From NCBI GenBank assembly GCA_020048645.1, contig JAIFMG010000089.1, positions 1 through 50,456 on the forward strand: a stretch of DNA of 50,456 bases, given 5' to 3'. The notes below the pieces were generated by a model. That model was not told where the DNA came from, made no database searches, and saw only the letters and a program-made list of their open reading frames with translations. The position numbers and the translations under genes were made by a program. This stretch comes from Bacteroidota bacterium. GTDB lineage: Bacteria; Bacteroidota; Bacteroidia; Bacteroidales; UBA6013. Below, piece after piece: positions 29,013 through 37,634 of this stretch (within the stretch, counting starts at the first letter, position 1; every line of letters begins with the position of its first letter).

Positions 29013-30617
29013 TCAGATGTGCTGGTAGGCCTCGAGGGTGAGGAACTCTTGGAGCTCGTCGGCTTTGGAAAGTTTTTCGAACATGTGCACGGCTTCGGAA
29101 TAGTGTCCATGCTCGAACTCGGTGTCGCCCACGGCCTTGCGGATGCGCTCCAGGGCCACGGGCACGAGCTCGTCGTAGAGCTTTTCGTCCACGGGCGTGC
29201 CGTCGTTGAGCTTGGCCTGGCTGTGGTGCAGCCATTGCCAGAGCTGGGTGCGCGAGATCTCGGCGGTGGCGGCGTCCTCCATGAGGTTGTAGATGGGCAC
29301 GCAGCCGTTGCCGCCAAGCCATGAGGCCAGGTACTGGATGCCGATGTCGATGTTCTTGACGACTCCCTCGCGGGTGATCTCGCCCTCGGGCACTTGCAGC
29401 AAGTCGCTGGCCGTCACGCTGACATCCTCTCGTTTGCGGTGGATCTGGTTGGGGGTGGGCATGTGCTGGTCGAAGACGTCCATGGCCAGTTGGACCAGCC
29501 CGGGGTGCGCCACCCAGGTTCCGTCGTGTCCGTCGCGGGCTTCGCGCTCCTTGTCCTCGCGCACTTTGTCGAGGGCTAGGCGGTTGGCTTCCTCGTCGTT
29601 CTTGATGGGGATCTGCGCGGCCATTCCGCCCATGGCGTGGACTTCGCGGCGGTGGCAGGTCTGGATGACGAGCTGCGAGTAGGAGCGCATGAAGTGCTTG
29701 GTCATGCCGACTTGTGCGCGGTCGGGGACCAGGAATCTATCGTGTTTTTGCAGCCTTTTGATGTAGCTGAAAATGTAGTCCCAGCGTCCGCAGTTGAGGC
29801 CAGCCGAATGCTCACGCAGCTCGTAAAGGATTTCGTTGAGTTCGAAGGAAGCCAGGATGGTCTCGATCAGGACGGTGGCCTTGATGGTTCCGCGGGGCAC
29901 GCCGAGCTCGTACTGGGCGGCCAGGAAAACATCGTTCCAGAGGCGGGCTTCGAGGTGGCTTTCGAGCTTGGGCAGGTAGAAGTAGGGGCCGCTGCCGTTG
30001 GCGAGCAACTGTTTGGCGTTGTGGAAGAAAAACAGTCCAAAGTCAAAGATTGAGCCAGAAGCTATCTCGCCGTCGATGGTGACGTGTTTTTCGTCGAGGT
30101 GCCAGCCCCTGGGGCGCACCATCAGGGTGGCGATGGTTTCGTTGAGCCTGTACTGCTTTCCGTTGGCGGGGTTGGTGTACGAAATGCTGCGGTTGATGGC
30201 GTCGCGGAGGTTGAGCTGCCCTTGGATGGCGTTGTGCCAGGTGGGCGAGTTCGAGTCCTCAAAGTCGGCCATGAAGACCTTGGCGCCCGAGTTCAGGGCG
30301 TTGATGACCATCTTTCGTTCGACGGGCCCAGTGATTTCGACCCGGCGGTCTTGGAGGTCGGCGGGCAGTGGGTTGACGGTCCACTCGCTTTCGCGGATGT
30401 GGCGGGTCTGGGGCAGGAAGTCCGGCAGTTGGCCTTGGTCGATGAGGGCTTGGCGCTTTTCGCGGCGTTCCAGCAGCTCCAGACGCATCGGGTTGAAAAG
30501 TCGGTGCAGCTTGGCTACGAAGGCAAGGGCCTCCGGGCTGAGGATCTTTTCCCAGCCGGCTTCCAGCGAGGCCTTGACTTTGACCGTCCCGTGCGGGGTT
30601 CCGTAGGTTTTGTCCAT
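29013..30617 (-). CDS. aceB: Malate synthase A
   Basis: Condenses glyoxylate with acetyl-CoA to malate, the second shunt step. The 534-aa length and motifs match isoform [47 protein letters not shown] and the [14 protein letters not shown] block. It is the first gene of the aceBAK set and is divergent from the regulator at 30739, with a good promoter and a palindrome between them. The C-terminus ends TLEAYQHI. Confidence 0.97.
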   Translation of the reverse strand: MDKTYGTPHGTVKVKASLEAGWEKILSPEALAFVAKLHRLFNPMRLELLERREKRQALIDQGQLPDFLPQTRHIRESEWTVNPLPADLQDRRVEITGPVERKMVINALNSGAKVFMADFEDSNSPTWHNAIQGQLNLRDAINRSISYTNPANGKQYRLNETIATLMVRPRGWHLDEKHVTIDGEIASGSIFDFGLFFFHNAKQLLANGSGPYFYLPKLESHLEARLWNDVFLAAQYELGVPRGTIKATVLIETILASFELNEILYELREHSAGLNCGRWDYIFSYIKRLQKHDRFLVPDRAQVGMTKHFMRSYSQLVIQTCHRREVHAMGGMAAQIPIKNDEEANRLALDKVREDKEREARDGHDGTWVAHPGLVQLAMDVFDQHMPTPNQIHRKREDVSVTASDLLQVPEGEITREGVVKNIDIGIQYLASWLGGNGCVPIYNLMEDAATAEISRTQLWQWLHHSQAKLNDGTPVDEKLYDELVPVALERIRKAVGDTEFEHGHYSEAVHMFEKLSKADELQEFLTLEAYQHI

Positions 30618-30651
30618 GATGGGGCGAGGGTTATTGGGGTTGAACTTGGCG

Positions 30652-30681
30652 CGAAGATAGGAAAACGAATTTATTCCACAA
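30652..30681 (-). promoter_or_regulatory. Promoter of the aceBAK operon
   Basis: On the minus strand TTG (30681-30679) and TATCTTCG (30659-30652) are separated by exactly 19 bp, the Bacteroidota -33/-7 arrangement. The aceB start is 34 bp downstream. Confidence 0.65.
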
Positions 30682-30694
30682 GCGAATTTTCGCT
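30681..30694. promoter_or_regulatory. Candidate operator between aceB and its divergent regulator
   Basis: AGCGAATTTTCGCT is a perfect inverted repeat (6-bp arms, 2-bp centre) that touches the -33 element of the aceB promoter. It is placed where the product of the divergent gene could repress aceB. That the regulator binds here is inference. Confidence 0.4.
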
Positions 30695-30738
30695 AAATTT
30701 TCAATCCCAGCAAATTCTTTCCTTCTCGATTTTTCGAA

Positions 30739-32289
30739 ATGCCGCCAAAAGTGTATCTTGCCGAAAGCAAACGCCCCCCATCCACCAAAAATCTACCTGC
30801 CTTGAGCCTCAGCGAAGAAAACATCCGCATCATTTTCGGCCTGAAAATGAAGCAGGTACGCACTGAAAAGAAATTGTCGTTGGCACAGCTTTCCGAGCAA
30901 TGCGGGCTATCGGTCTCCTACCTCAACGAGATTGAGAAAGGAAAGAAATACCCCAAGTCCAACAAGATCATCAAGATCGCCGCGGCCCTCAAACTGCCCT
31001 ACGACGAGCTTGTGTCGCTCAAACTGAGCAAGAAGCTGGCTCCCTTGGGCGAGCTGCTCCAGTCCAACATCTTCGAGGAGCTGCCCCTGGAGCTTTTCGG
31101 CATCGACCCCAAGAAGCTCATCGAGATCATCGCCAATGCCCCGGCCAAGGTCAACGCCTTCATCGGCACGCTCATCCAGATCGCCCGGAAGTACAACCTC
31201 AGCCAGGAGAACTTCTACATGTCGGCCCTGCGCTCGTACCAGGAATCGCACGACAACTACTTCGAGGAGCTCGAGCTGGCCGCCGAGGCCTTCGCCGCCG
31301 AGCACGGCCTGGCCTTCCCCAGCGAGCGCCCCGACTCGCTGCTCGAGCCCATCATCCGCCAGAAGTACGGCTACCAGATCGACTACGACGACATCGCCCG
31401 CCGCCCCGAGCTGGCCAAGATGCGCTTCTTCGACAGCCAGCAGGGCGACGTCCGCAAGCTGCACATCAACGGCAAGCTCGACCCCTGGCAGAGGGCCTTC
31501 ATCCTGGCCCGCGTCATGGCCGTCAAGTACCTGAAAATCAAGGAATGGGCCAGCAGCTCGCCCCACCTCAAGATCGAGAGCTTCGAGCAAGGCCTGGGCA
31601 ACTTCCGGGCCGCCTACTTCGCCGCCGCCCTGCTCATCCCCCGCGAGCCACTCAAGAACGACATCCGCGAGTTCGTCAAGCTCAAGACCTGGGACAGCCA
31701 GGCCTTCCTGCAGATCGTCGCCAAATACACCCGCTCGCCCGACATGTTCATGCAGCGGCTCTCCAACCTGCTGCCCCGCTATTTCAACCTCACCAACCTC
31801 TTTTTCATGCGCTTTCAGAGCCAGGAGGGCAGTGGCTACTTCAAACTCACCAAAGAGCTGCATTTTTCGCAGTTCCACACCCCCTACGGCAACGAGCTCG
31901 AAGAGCACTACTGCCGCCGCTGGGTCATCCTCGACCTCCTGCGCCAGCTCGAGCGCGACAAGACCCTGGGGCCCGTCACCCGCGTGCAGCGTTCCAGCTT
32001 CTTCGCCTCGCCCAACGAGTATTTCGTCATCGCCATTGCCAAGCAGGCCGACCACCTCCCCGGCATGAACTACAGCGTTGGCATCGGATTCCTGCTCGAC
32101 GAGGAGCTCAAACGCAAGGTCCGATTCGCCAAGGCCGACCAGGCCCCGCTGCACATCGTCAACCAGACCTGCGAGCGCTGCCGCATCGCCGACTGCGCCC
32201 AGCGCGTGGCCGAACCCACCATGGTGCGCCTGCAAGACGAGGTGGACCGCCTCAAGCTCGCCCTCGAGGGGCTGGGCGGAAGCCTCTGA
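30739..32289 (+). CDS. XRE-family regulator of the ScfR/RamB type
   Basis: The 516-aa protein begins with an XRE HTH (about residues 33-95; LSLAQLSEQCGLSVSYLNEI), then an ImmA/IrrE-like middle region in which no HExxH can be seen. It ends with the short-chain-fatty-acyl regulator domain, including the cysteine cluster CERCRIADC. Relatives include RamB of Corynebacterium, which controls isocitrate lyase and malate synthase, and ScfR/MccR-type acyl-CoA regulators. Divergence from aceBAK makes this a strong candidate for its regulator, sensing acetate or propionate metabolism. That role is inferred from family and position. Confidence 0.88.
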   Translation: MPPKVYLAESKRPPSTKNLPALSLSEENIRIIFGLKMKQVRTEKKLSLAQLSEQCGLSVSYLNEIEKGKKYPKSNKIIKIAAALKLPYDELVSLKLSKKLAPLGELLQSNIFEELPLELFGIDPKKLIEIIANAPAKVNAFIGTLIQIARKYNLSQENFYMSALRSYQESHDNYFEELELAAEAFAAEHGLAFPSERPDSLLEPIIRQKYGYQIDYDDIARRPELAKMRFFDSQQGDVRKLHINGKLDPWQRAFILARVMAVKYLKIKEWASSSPHLKIESFEQGLGNFRAAYFAAALLIPREPLKNDIREFVKLKTWDSQAFLQIVAKYTRSPDMFMQRLSNLLPRYFNLTNLFFMRFQSQEGSGYFKLTKELHFSQFHTPYGNELEEHYCRRWVILDLLRQLERDKTLGPVTRVQRSSFFASPNEYFVIAIAKQADHLPGMNYSVGIGFLLDEELKRKVRFAKADQAPLHIVNQTCERCRIADCAQRVAEPTMVRLQDEVDRLKLALEGLGGSL

Positions 32290-32327
32290 GCCGCCCCGAC
32301 CCGCGCCCTGATTTCGAAACAAACACC

Positions 32328-32358
32328 TTGGAAATTGGCCCAAGTCTGCTTATCTTCG
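32328..32358 (+). promoter_or_regulatory. Promoter-like site before the Rpn remnant
   Basis: TTG (32328-32330) and TATCTTCG (32351-32358) are 20 bp apart; the ATG follows at 32379. Confidence 0.45.
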
Positions 32359-32378
32359 CGCAAAGCGACGCCCCGAAA

Positions 32379-32714
32379 ATGGAACCAACGCCCGAGAAAT
32401 ACCTCAACCCCTTTACCGACTACGGCTTTAAGCGCCTTTTCGGCCAAGAGCCCAGCAAGGACCTGCTGCTCGACTTCCTCGCCGAGCTCGCCAAGCTCAG
32501 CCCGCAGGAGTACCGCGAGTACGAGGACAGCGTCAACAACTACCGCGACATCAAGAATTCCATCGACTGGGCCGAGGAAAAAGGAAGGCAGAAGGAAAAA
32601 CTCGATACCGCCGCCCGGTTGATCGAGGCTGGCATGGACGACCCGGCCATCGCCGCCATCACCCTGCTCGATCTCGAAGCCATCCGCGCCCTGCGCAAAT
32701 CCATGGGACGGTAG
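32379..32714 (+). pseudogene. Rpn-family PD-(D/E)XK nuclease with in-frame internal deletion
   Basis: The first 37 residues match the opening of Rpn/transposase-like nucleases (KYLNPFTDYGFKRLFGQEPS, then KDLLLDFLAEL). Residue 38 onward matches the family C-terminus (AKLSPQEYREYEDSVNNYRD, basic coiled region, short helical tail). The PD-(D/E)XK core, normally about 180 residues between them, is missing, and the frame is preserved. The 111-aa product cannot be a nuclease. It may be a decaying gene or a short protein that still makes the C-terminal helical part; some Rpn genes encode a short regulatory product from the 3' end. Confidence 0.7.
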
Positions 32715-32837
32715 GCCCTGCCGCCCGCCGCTTTAAAGGCCAGTTCGTCAGGCTCATCCACAACAGCGCGGCAACGACCAGCAACAAGAACAACCGCGGA
32801 AAAAGCCTGGATCCATTTTCCCGAAAACTACCAAAAG

Positions 32838-33641
32838 ATGAACCCCGAACAAAACTACCTCGACATCAACCGACATTCTTGGAACAACAAAACCGAGGCG
32901 CATTTGAAGTCCGAATTTTATGACCTTCAAGGATTTCTGGATGGAAGTTCCTCTTTGAACGACATTGAGTTGAACCTGTTGGGAGACCTGGACGGGAAAA
33001 CTCTTTTGCATTTGCAATGCCATTTCGGGCAGGACACCATTTCGCTGGGCAGGCTTGGGGCTGAGGCAACAGGCGTTGACTTGTCGGACAAAGCGATCGA
33101 CAGCGCGAGGCAAATCGCAAAAGACACGCATTCCAGCGCGAAGTTTGTTTGTTGCGACATTTACGACTTGCCCAACCATCTGAATGGCAAATTTGACATT
33201 GTTTTCACCAGCTACGGGGCGATAGGCTGGCTGCCGGATCTGGACCGATGGGCCAAAATTGTCTCCCAATTCCTGAAACCCGGCGGGCGATTCGTCATGG
33301 TCGAATTCCATCCTGTCGTGTGGATGTTCGACAACAACTTTGAAAAGGTCGGGTACAGGTACTTCAACTCGGGGGCGATCGTCGAAACCGAAACCGGAAC
33401 TTATGCCGACAGAAAAGCCGATATAACACAATCCTACGTCTCGTGGAACCACGGCCTCAGCGAAGTGCTCAATAGCTTGATCAAAAACGGACTGGAAATC
33501 AACTCCTTCGATGAGTTTGACTATTCGCCTTACAACTGTTTCAATCGGACAATCGAAGTCGGGCCAAAGAATTTCAGGATCGAGCATCTGGGCGACAAAA
33601 TTCCCATGGTGTATTCGGTTGCGGCGACAAGAAAAACCTGA
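32838..33641 (+). CDS. Class I SAM-dependent methyltransferase
   Basis: The 267-aa protein carries Rossmann motifs: I (LLHLQCHFGQDT), II (ATGVDLSDKAI), a DIYDLP block, and IV-like IVFTSYGAIGWLPDL, then FLKPGGRFVMVE. The aromatic-rich C-terminal half resembles small-molecule methyltransferases. Substrate is unknown. It converges on hypA with only 4 bp between the stops. Confidence 0.85.
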   Translation: MNPEQNYLDINRHSWNNKTEAHLKSEFYDLQGFLDGSSSLNDIELNLLGDLDGKTLLHLQCHFGQDTISLGRLGAEATGVDLSDKAIDSARQIAKDTHSSAKFVCCDIYDLPNHLNGKFDIVFTSYGAIGWLPDLDRWAKIVSQFLKPGGRFVMVEFHPVVWMFDNNFEKVGYRYFNSGAIVETETGTYADRKADITQSYVSWNHGLSEVLNSLIKNGLEINSFDEFDYSPYNCFNRTIEVGPKNFRIEHLGDKIPMVYSVAATRKT

Positions 33642-33645
33642 TGAG

Positions 33646-33987
33646 TCAGCAGAACCTCATGCTCTTGATTTTCAGTTCTTTGCCCTCGATGATTTCGGCA
33701 TGGAAGGCGCCACAATCGGGGCAGGGGTCGTAGAAGTTTTCGATGGGGAAGCGCGCCTGGCATTGTCGGCAAAGCGCGACGGCCTGCACCACCCGCAGGT
33801 TCAGCCGAGCCCGTTCGAGCAAGGTTTCGCGGACGGCCGACTGCAAGGCCATTTGCAGGGCCTCGACCACCACGCCCGAGAGCGTCCCGACTTCAATGTC
33901 AACGAGTTCCACTTCGCGGGCCTTGTGCCTTTGGGCCTGCTCGCAGGTCAGTTCCACGATGTTGAGGGCCAGGGAAAATTCGTGCAT
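33646..33987 (-). CDS. hypA: Hydrogenase/urease nickel-insertion protein HypA
   Basis: Starting at 33987 the protein opens MHEFSLA, with the conserved His2 that binds nickel. It has a zinc finger made of CRQC and CPDC separated by 13 residues. At 113 aa it is a normal HypA. HypA delivers nickel to NiFe hydrogenase or urease. No other hyp or hydrogenase gene is in the window, so it stands alone. The in-frame upstream extension (to 34152) is rejected because His2 must follow the initiator Met. Confidence 0.92.
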   Translation of the reverse strand: MHEFSLALNIVELTCEQAQRHKAREVELVDIEVGTLSGVVVEALQMALQSAVRETLLERARLNLRVVQAVALCRQCQARFPIENFYDPCPDCGAFHAEIIEGKELKIKSMRFC

Positions 33988-34280
33988 GGCGAGGCTTTTC
34001 CCGCAAGATACGCGTTGCCACTCGGAAACGCAAGGCCCCGGAGGGTTTTTCGAGCGTCGCGGGCCAATCCATCGCCTTGTCAAGGCTCGCCTCGGGTTGG
34101 GTATCCGTTCTGCACGGCCGCCTGGCGCATCAATGACTGGGCCTTGTTGCAAGCCCGCTATCTCGTTTTGTGACTACCGCTTTCCGATTGTTTCATTCTT
34201 TTGGGGCATCAGTTTTGCTCCTTATTCCATTGTCCAGTTTTTTGGGAGTATTTCAGTTACCTGCGTTCTTTTTTTCCTGT

Positions 34281-34495
34281 CTATTTGATATTTTCAGTTC
34301 GTAATCGTTTATTTTTGATAATAATTCTAAAATATGGGTACTTCCCATTTATAGATAAATCTTTATCGTCATCACCTTTTCTGAATTTTACAATTTCAAA
34401 TTGGTCTGGATTGAACTTATGTAGAAAAGTTATTGGAACTCCCATGTAACCTGCATAGTCTAATGGTATGTCTTGTGTTTTATCGACATTAATTC
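34281..34495 (-). pseudogene. C-terminal fragment of the EcoRI-type methyltransferase, cut off by IS256
   Basis: Read on the minus strand this encodes INVDKTQDIPLDYAGYMGVP, then a region matching the C-terminus of M.EcoRI (TFLHKFNPDQFEIVKFRKG, then DLSINGKYPYFRI), to a TAG at 34281-34283. It has no start codon or promoter of its own. Bases 34487-34495 are the left copy of the target duplication. If the IS and one duplication copy are removed, the frame joins perfectly to the N-terminal part at 35842-36649, giving a 337-aa protein. Confidence 0.93.
34487..34495. repeat. Left 9-bp target-site duplication of the IS256-family element
   Basis: CATTAATTC, identical to 35842-35850 on the other side of the element. 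Confidence 0.9.
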
Positions 34496-34539
34496 GACAC
34501 TGTCCTAAAAAGTGTGTAAATTGAATTCGGCACGTCGGC

Positions 34540-35742
34540 CTAAGATGAGGTTATGCGGTCGTTGAAGAGGATCATGAACTGGTTGAAAATGATACCCCAG
34601 TTTGGGACAGGCCTGCTCCACCTGGAGGTTATGTCTCGCAGCGCGAGGAAGACGGACTTGGCGAGCGCGTCGTCGGTGGGGAACGAGAGCTTGTTCCGGG
34701 TGTACATCCTGAGCTTCCCGTTCAGGTTCTCGATGACGTTGGTGGTGTAGACCGTCTTCCTGATCTCCAGGGGCAGGTCGAGGAAGGTTGTCAGGTCGTC
34801 CCAGTTCCTCCTCCAGGATTCCACGGCGTAGGCGTACTTCTGCGACCAGGCCCTGTCGAAGTCGTCGAAGGCGGCCCTGGCGGCGTCCCTGTTGGGGGCG
34901 GTGTAGATCGCCCTCATGGCCTTCGCGAAGTCCTTCTTGTGCTTCTGGGCCACGTGCTTGGCCGAGTTCCTGACCTGGTGGACCACGCAGACCTGCGTGG
35001 CGGCCTCGGGGAAGGCGGCCTTGACGGCCTGGGTGAAGCCGCTGAGGTTGTCGGAGACGCTGATGAGCGCGTCGCGGACGCCCCTGGCCTTGAGGTCGTT
35101 GAGGACCGACAGCCAGAAGGCGGCGCTCTCGTTCCTGGCCAGCCACATGCCGAGCACCTCCCTGAACCCGTCCTTCCTGAGCCCGACGGCCAGGTGCACG
35201 GCCTTGCTGACGACCCGGGACTCCTCGCGGACCTTGAAGACGATGGCGTCCATCCAGACCACCATGTAGAGGCTCTCCAGGGGGCGGTTCTGCCAGGCCA
35301 GGATGTCGCCGGCCACCTTGTCCGTGACCATGGAGATGGTGGAGGTGGAGACCTCGACGCCGTAGAGGTCGCGCACCTGGGCCTCGATGTCCGAGTTGCT
35401 CATGCCCCTGGCGTAGAGCGAGAGGATGGCCGACTCGATGCCCTCGCTCATCCGGGCCCGCTTGGGGACCAGCAAAGGCTCGAAGCTGGCGTCCCTGTCG
35501 CGGGGCACCCTTATCTGGACCTGGCCGAACTCGGTCTTGATTGTCTTGGACCCGTGCCCGTTCCTCGAGTTGCCGGGGTTCTTGCCCCGCTGGTGCCTGC
35601 CGTAGCCCAGGTGGGCGGAAAGCTCGCCCTCAAGCATGGACTCCACGCCCCGCCTGTAGAGCTCGACCATGAAGTCGCCGAAGTCCTTGGAGTCCTTGAA
35701 CTGGCTCAGGAAGTCGCTCTCGAAAAATTCTTCTCTTGTCAT
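34540..35742 (-). CDS. IS256-family transposase
   Basis: The 400-aa protein is full length for the Transposase_mut/IS256 family. DDE residues are recognisable in VVWMDAIVFK (first Asp), ISVSDNLSGF (second Asp) and TNVIENLNG (Glu). The N-terminal region has the typical RRGVESMLEGELSAHLGY block and a basic GKNPGNSRNGHGSKT segment. It ends 44 bp from the left end of the element. GC content is far higher than the interrupted restriction-modification genes and close to the chromosome. Confidence 0.96.
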   Translation of the reverse strand: MTREEFFESDFLSQFKDSKDFGDFMVELYRRGVESMLEGELSAHLGYGRHQRGKNPGNSRNGHGSKTIKTEFGQVQIRVPRDRDASFEPLLVPKRARMSEGIESAILSLYARGMSNSDIEAQVRDLYGVEVSTSTISMVTDKVAGDILAWQNRPLESLYMVVWMDAIVFKVREESRVVSKAVHLAVGLRKDGFREVLGMWLARNESAAFWLSVLNDLKARGVRDALISVSDNLSGFTQAVKAAFPEAATQVCVVHQVRNSAKHVAQKHKKDFAKAMRAIYTAPNRDAARAAFDDFDRAWSQKYAYAVESWRRNWDDLTTFLDLPLEIRKTVYTTNVIENLNGKLRMYTRNKLSFPTDDALAKSVFLALRDITSRWSRPVPNWGIIFNQFMILFNDRITSS

Positions 35743-35774
35743 GACTGTGTGTGTTTAGGGGTTGAAAATAATCC

Positions 35775-35814
35775 AATTTCTTTCCTTTGCCCCATGGGGC
35801 AAAGGAAAGAAATT
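35775..35814. repeat. 40-bp perfect palindrome near the right end of the IS
   Basis: Two 20-bp arms meet at CCCCATGGGG without a spacer (outer ends AATTTCTTTCC and GGAAAGAAATT). It lies between the right inverted repeat and the transposase start. As RNA it would fold into a very stable hairpin upstream of the transposase start, a position that in other IS limits expression from outside transcription. Confidence 0.85.
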
Positions 35815-35827
35815 CAACTTACACACT

Positions 35828-36649
35828 TTATTGGATACTGCCATTAATTCCATCGTAGTTGTCATATTTTGGGTATTCAACTTCGTTTCCAAAGTATTTC
35901 TTTGTGAGCTCAATATCTTCGTGACGTTTCAAAGTATCTAAGTTAGTTAACCACAACGCATTGTTTGGGGAAACTATTCTATTTCCTGAGCTATCAATAC
36001 GAGCTTCTGTTCCATAAAGTTCATAGTGTTCTGGCACGATAAAGCCTGAAATGCCCCGACCTAAATTTATACCCAACCACGCCTTGTTTTCTTTGATTAG
36101 TTTGAATATTTCTTTATAGGTAATAGCATTAACATTGCCAATTATTAAAAATTTCTTATCGTATTTAACCAATTGAGCTACAAACTCCCTAAATAATGAA
36201 AATGGCGGGTTGGTAACCACAATATCTGACTTCATTAAAAGTTTGACACTTTCTGCACTTCGGAAATCACCATCACCTTTAAAATGGATAATATCTTTTG
36301 AACTTGGCTTAATTTTTTCTCCTTCAGCACCTGTATATTCATAGAAACAACCACGTTCAAATTCTACATTATTAAACAAATCTCTTTCTTGATTGATGTA
36401 ACAAGCCGATATTAGCTTTTTGAGTCCTAATTCTTTAAAATTTAAAGCAAAATAATTATAAAAATTACTAATTCGGGGGTCATCGCAATTGCAATAAACT
36501 ACCTTATTTCTAAAATTACTTTTATAGTGTTGTAATTCACTTTCAATATCTGAAAGTTGTGTATAAAACTCATCACTTTTTGATTTTTTAGCTTTTTGTA
36601 ATAATTCATTTGTCGCATTTCTTGCCATTTTGATCTTTTTTATCTGCAA
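35828..36649 (-). pseudogene. EcoRI-type adenine methyltransferase, truncated by IS256 insertion
   Basis: The protein starts MARNATNELLQKAKKSKSDE and follows M.EcoRI closely (KVVYCNCDDPRISNFYNYF; catalytic DIVVTNPPFSLF; GLIVPEHYEL-like block GFIVPEHYELYGTEARIDSS). M.EcoRI methylates the second A of GAATTC. The native frame reaches GIN at the insertion point. The IS end then supplies GSIQ and a TAA at 35828-35830, so 269 native residues remain of a predicted 337. The missing 68 are at 34281-34486. The start is 3 bp after the endonuclease stop. Whether the shortened enzyme still methylates is unknown. Confidence 0.93.
35842..35850. repeat. Right 9-bp target-site duplication of the IS256-family element
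   Basis: CATTAATTC, identical to 34487-34495; on the minus strand it reads GAATTAATG within the methyltransferase gene. Confidence 0.9.
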
Positions 36650-36652
36650 AGT

Positions 36653-37486
36653 TTATATTTTAGTTATTTGATTAAATAAATCACTTCCTAAAAGTTGAAG
36701 CGATGTTTTAGAAATTTCAATCATAATATCAAACATATTTTTTGCGTCCCACTTTTCTCCATTCCCTTGTGTAAATATAGACGTTGCTTGAAGCATAATT
36801 GTTTTATCTTTATGTTTGATAAACTTGTTTTTACACAAATTGGTATTAATCGGCATTCCATAGTTTGCAGAAGTTAATCTATCTAACCGATTTAGCATTC
36901 CTGAATTATATTCCAGCGTAACAACCCTTCCATCAGGTCTTTTAATTGAAATAGTTTCTGTTAAAAAATTTGAGCCTTCCAGAAATAATACATCAGGGAA
37001 ATGAGATTCCGACAACATTAAATTAGCAATTTCTGAAATATTTTTATGCGACCTTTCTATTGCATTACCGGCAGCCATCAAATCTTGGTCATTTTTTGCA
37101 CCTACAAGTTTTCCTGCTTTAATGTTTTCAATGTCTTTCCCTTGATGTTTTGCTTCCGAAACTAAAACTATTCTCCAATTACCATTATCGTCTTTAACCT
37201 CGATTATTCCACCATCAGGTATAATACTTGAATTTGAAACAAAAAGTGTTTGACCTAATCCAGGGTCGACTTTTCTTAATGCTTCGTTTATTTCTTCTTT
37301 TTTTATACTCGTTCTATGTTGAAAAGATAACCGAGGAAAATCCTTTTCAAGTTGTTCAACCACAAAATGTGAAATTTTCCCAACTGATATATCATGCGAT
37401 TTTGCTTCATCACCGAATATCCCAACAACTCCCTGTGATTTTTTGTGTTGAGTTGTTAATCTTTGTGATTGATTCTTTTTAGCCAT
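36653..37486 (-). CDS. Type II restriction endonuclease, EcoRI homologue
   Basis: The 277-aa protein has exactly the length of EcoRI and can be read against it without gaps. The catalytic residues fall at the same numbers: D91 in PDGG, E111 and K113 in SEAKHQGKD. The recognition residues N141, E144 and R145 lie in GNAIERSHKN. It should therefore cut GAATTC, dimerising as EcoRI does. It is AT-rich compared with the chromosome, a sign of transfer. Gene order (endonuclease, then methyltransferase, same strand) is that of the EcoRI system. No frameshift or missing residue is visible, so the enzyme is predicted active. Confidence 0.96.
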   Translation of the reverse strand: MAKKNQSQRLTTQHKKSQGVVGIFGDEAKSHDISVGKISHFVVEQLEKDFPRLSFQHRTSIKKEEINEALRKVDPGLGQTLFVSNSSIIPDGGIIEVKDDNGNWRIVLVSEAKHQGKDIENIKAGKLVGAKNDQDLMAAGNAIERSHKNISEIANLMLSESHFPDVLFLEGSNFLTETISIKRPDGRVVTLEYNSGMLNRLDRLTSANYGMPINTNLCKNKFIKHKDKTIMLQATSIFTQGNGEKWDAKNMFDIMIEISKTSLQLLGSDLFNQITKI

Positions 37487-37499
37487 ACTTTATTTTTTC

Positions 37500-37523
37500 C
37501 ACTTTTAGTGTTTTACAAAAGTG
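37500..37523. promoter_or_regulatory. Inverted repeat in the leader of the EcoRI-like gene
   Basis: CACTTTT (37500-37506) pairs with AAAAGTG (37517-37523) with 10 nt between. It lies between the putative -7 element and the endonuclease start and could be a leader hairpin or protein-binding site. Confidence 0.35.
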
Positions 37524-37554
37524 CAAATTTTATTCTATAGGTCATTTTTTGCAA
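37524..37554 (-). promoter_or_regulatory. Candidate promoter of the EcoRI-like operon
   Basis: On the minus strand TTG (37554-37552) is followed after 19 bp by TAAAATTTG (37532-37524), close to the Bacteroidota -33/-7 pattern. The endonuclease start is about 38 bp downstream. Confidence 0.4.
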
Positions 37555-37634
37555 TTGCAGGTAACGTCATTACTTCCAGCATCTTCAACTCGTACCCAAA
37601 AGCACAAGGGTGCAAATAGGAATCAAACGCAGAC

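Larger units (their letters stand above)
34496..35841 (-). mobile_element. IS256-family insertion sequence
   Basis: A 1346-bp element with related inverted ends (left GACACTGTCCTAAAAAGTGT; right end in reverse complement GCAGTATCCAATAAAGTGTG), both followed by GTAARTTGAATT. It is bounded by identical 9-bp duplications, as expected for IS256. It carries one intact transposase gene and a 40-bp palindrome near the right end. The perfect duplication suggests a recent insertion. Confidence 0.92.

Noticed and set aside
30907-32343. 478-codon open frame opposite the XRE regulator
   Set aside because: Gly/Leu/Glu-rich shadow frame with no recognisable domain.
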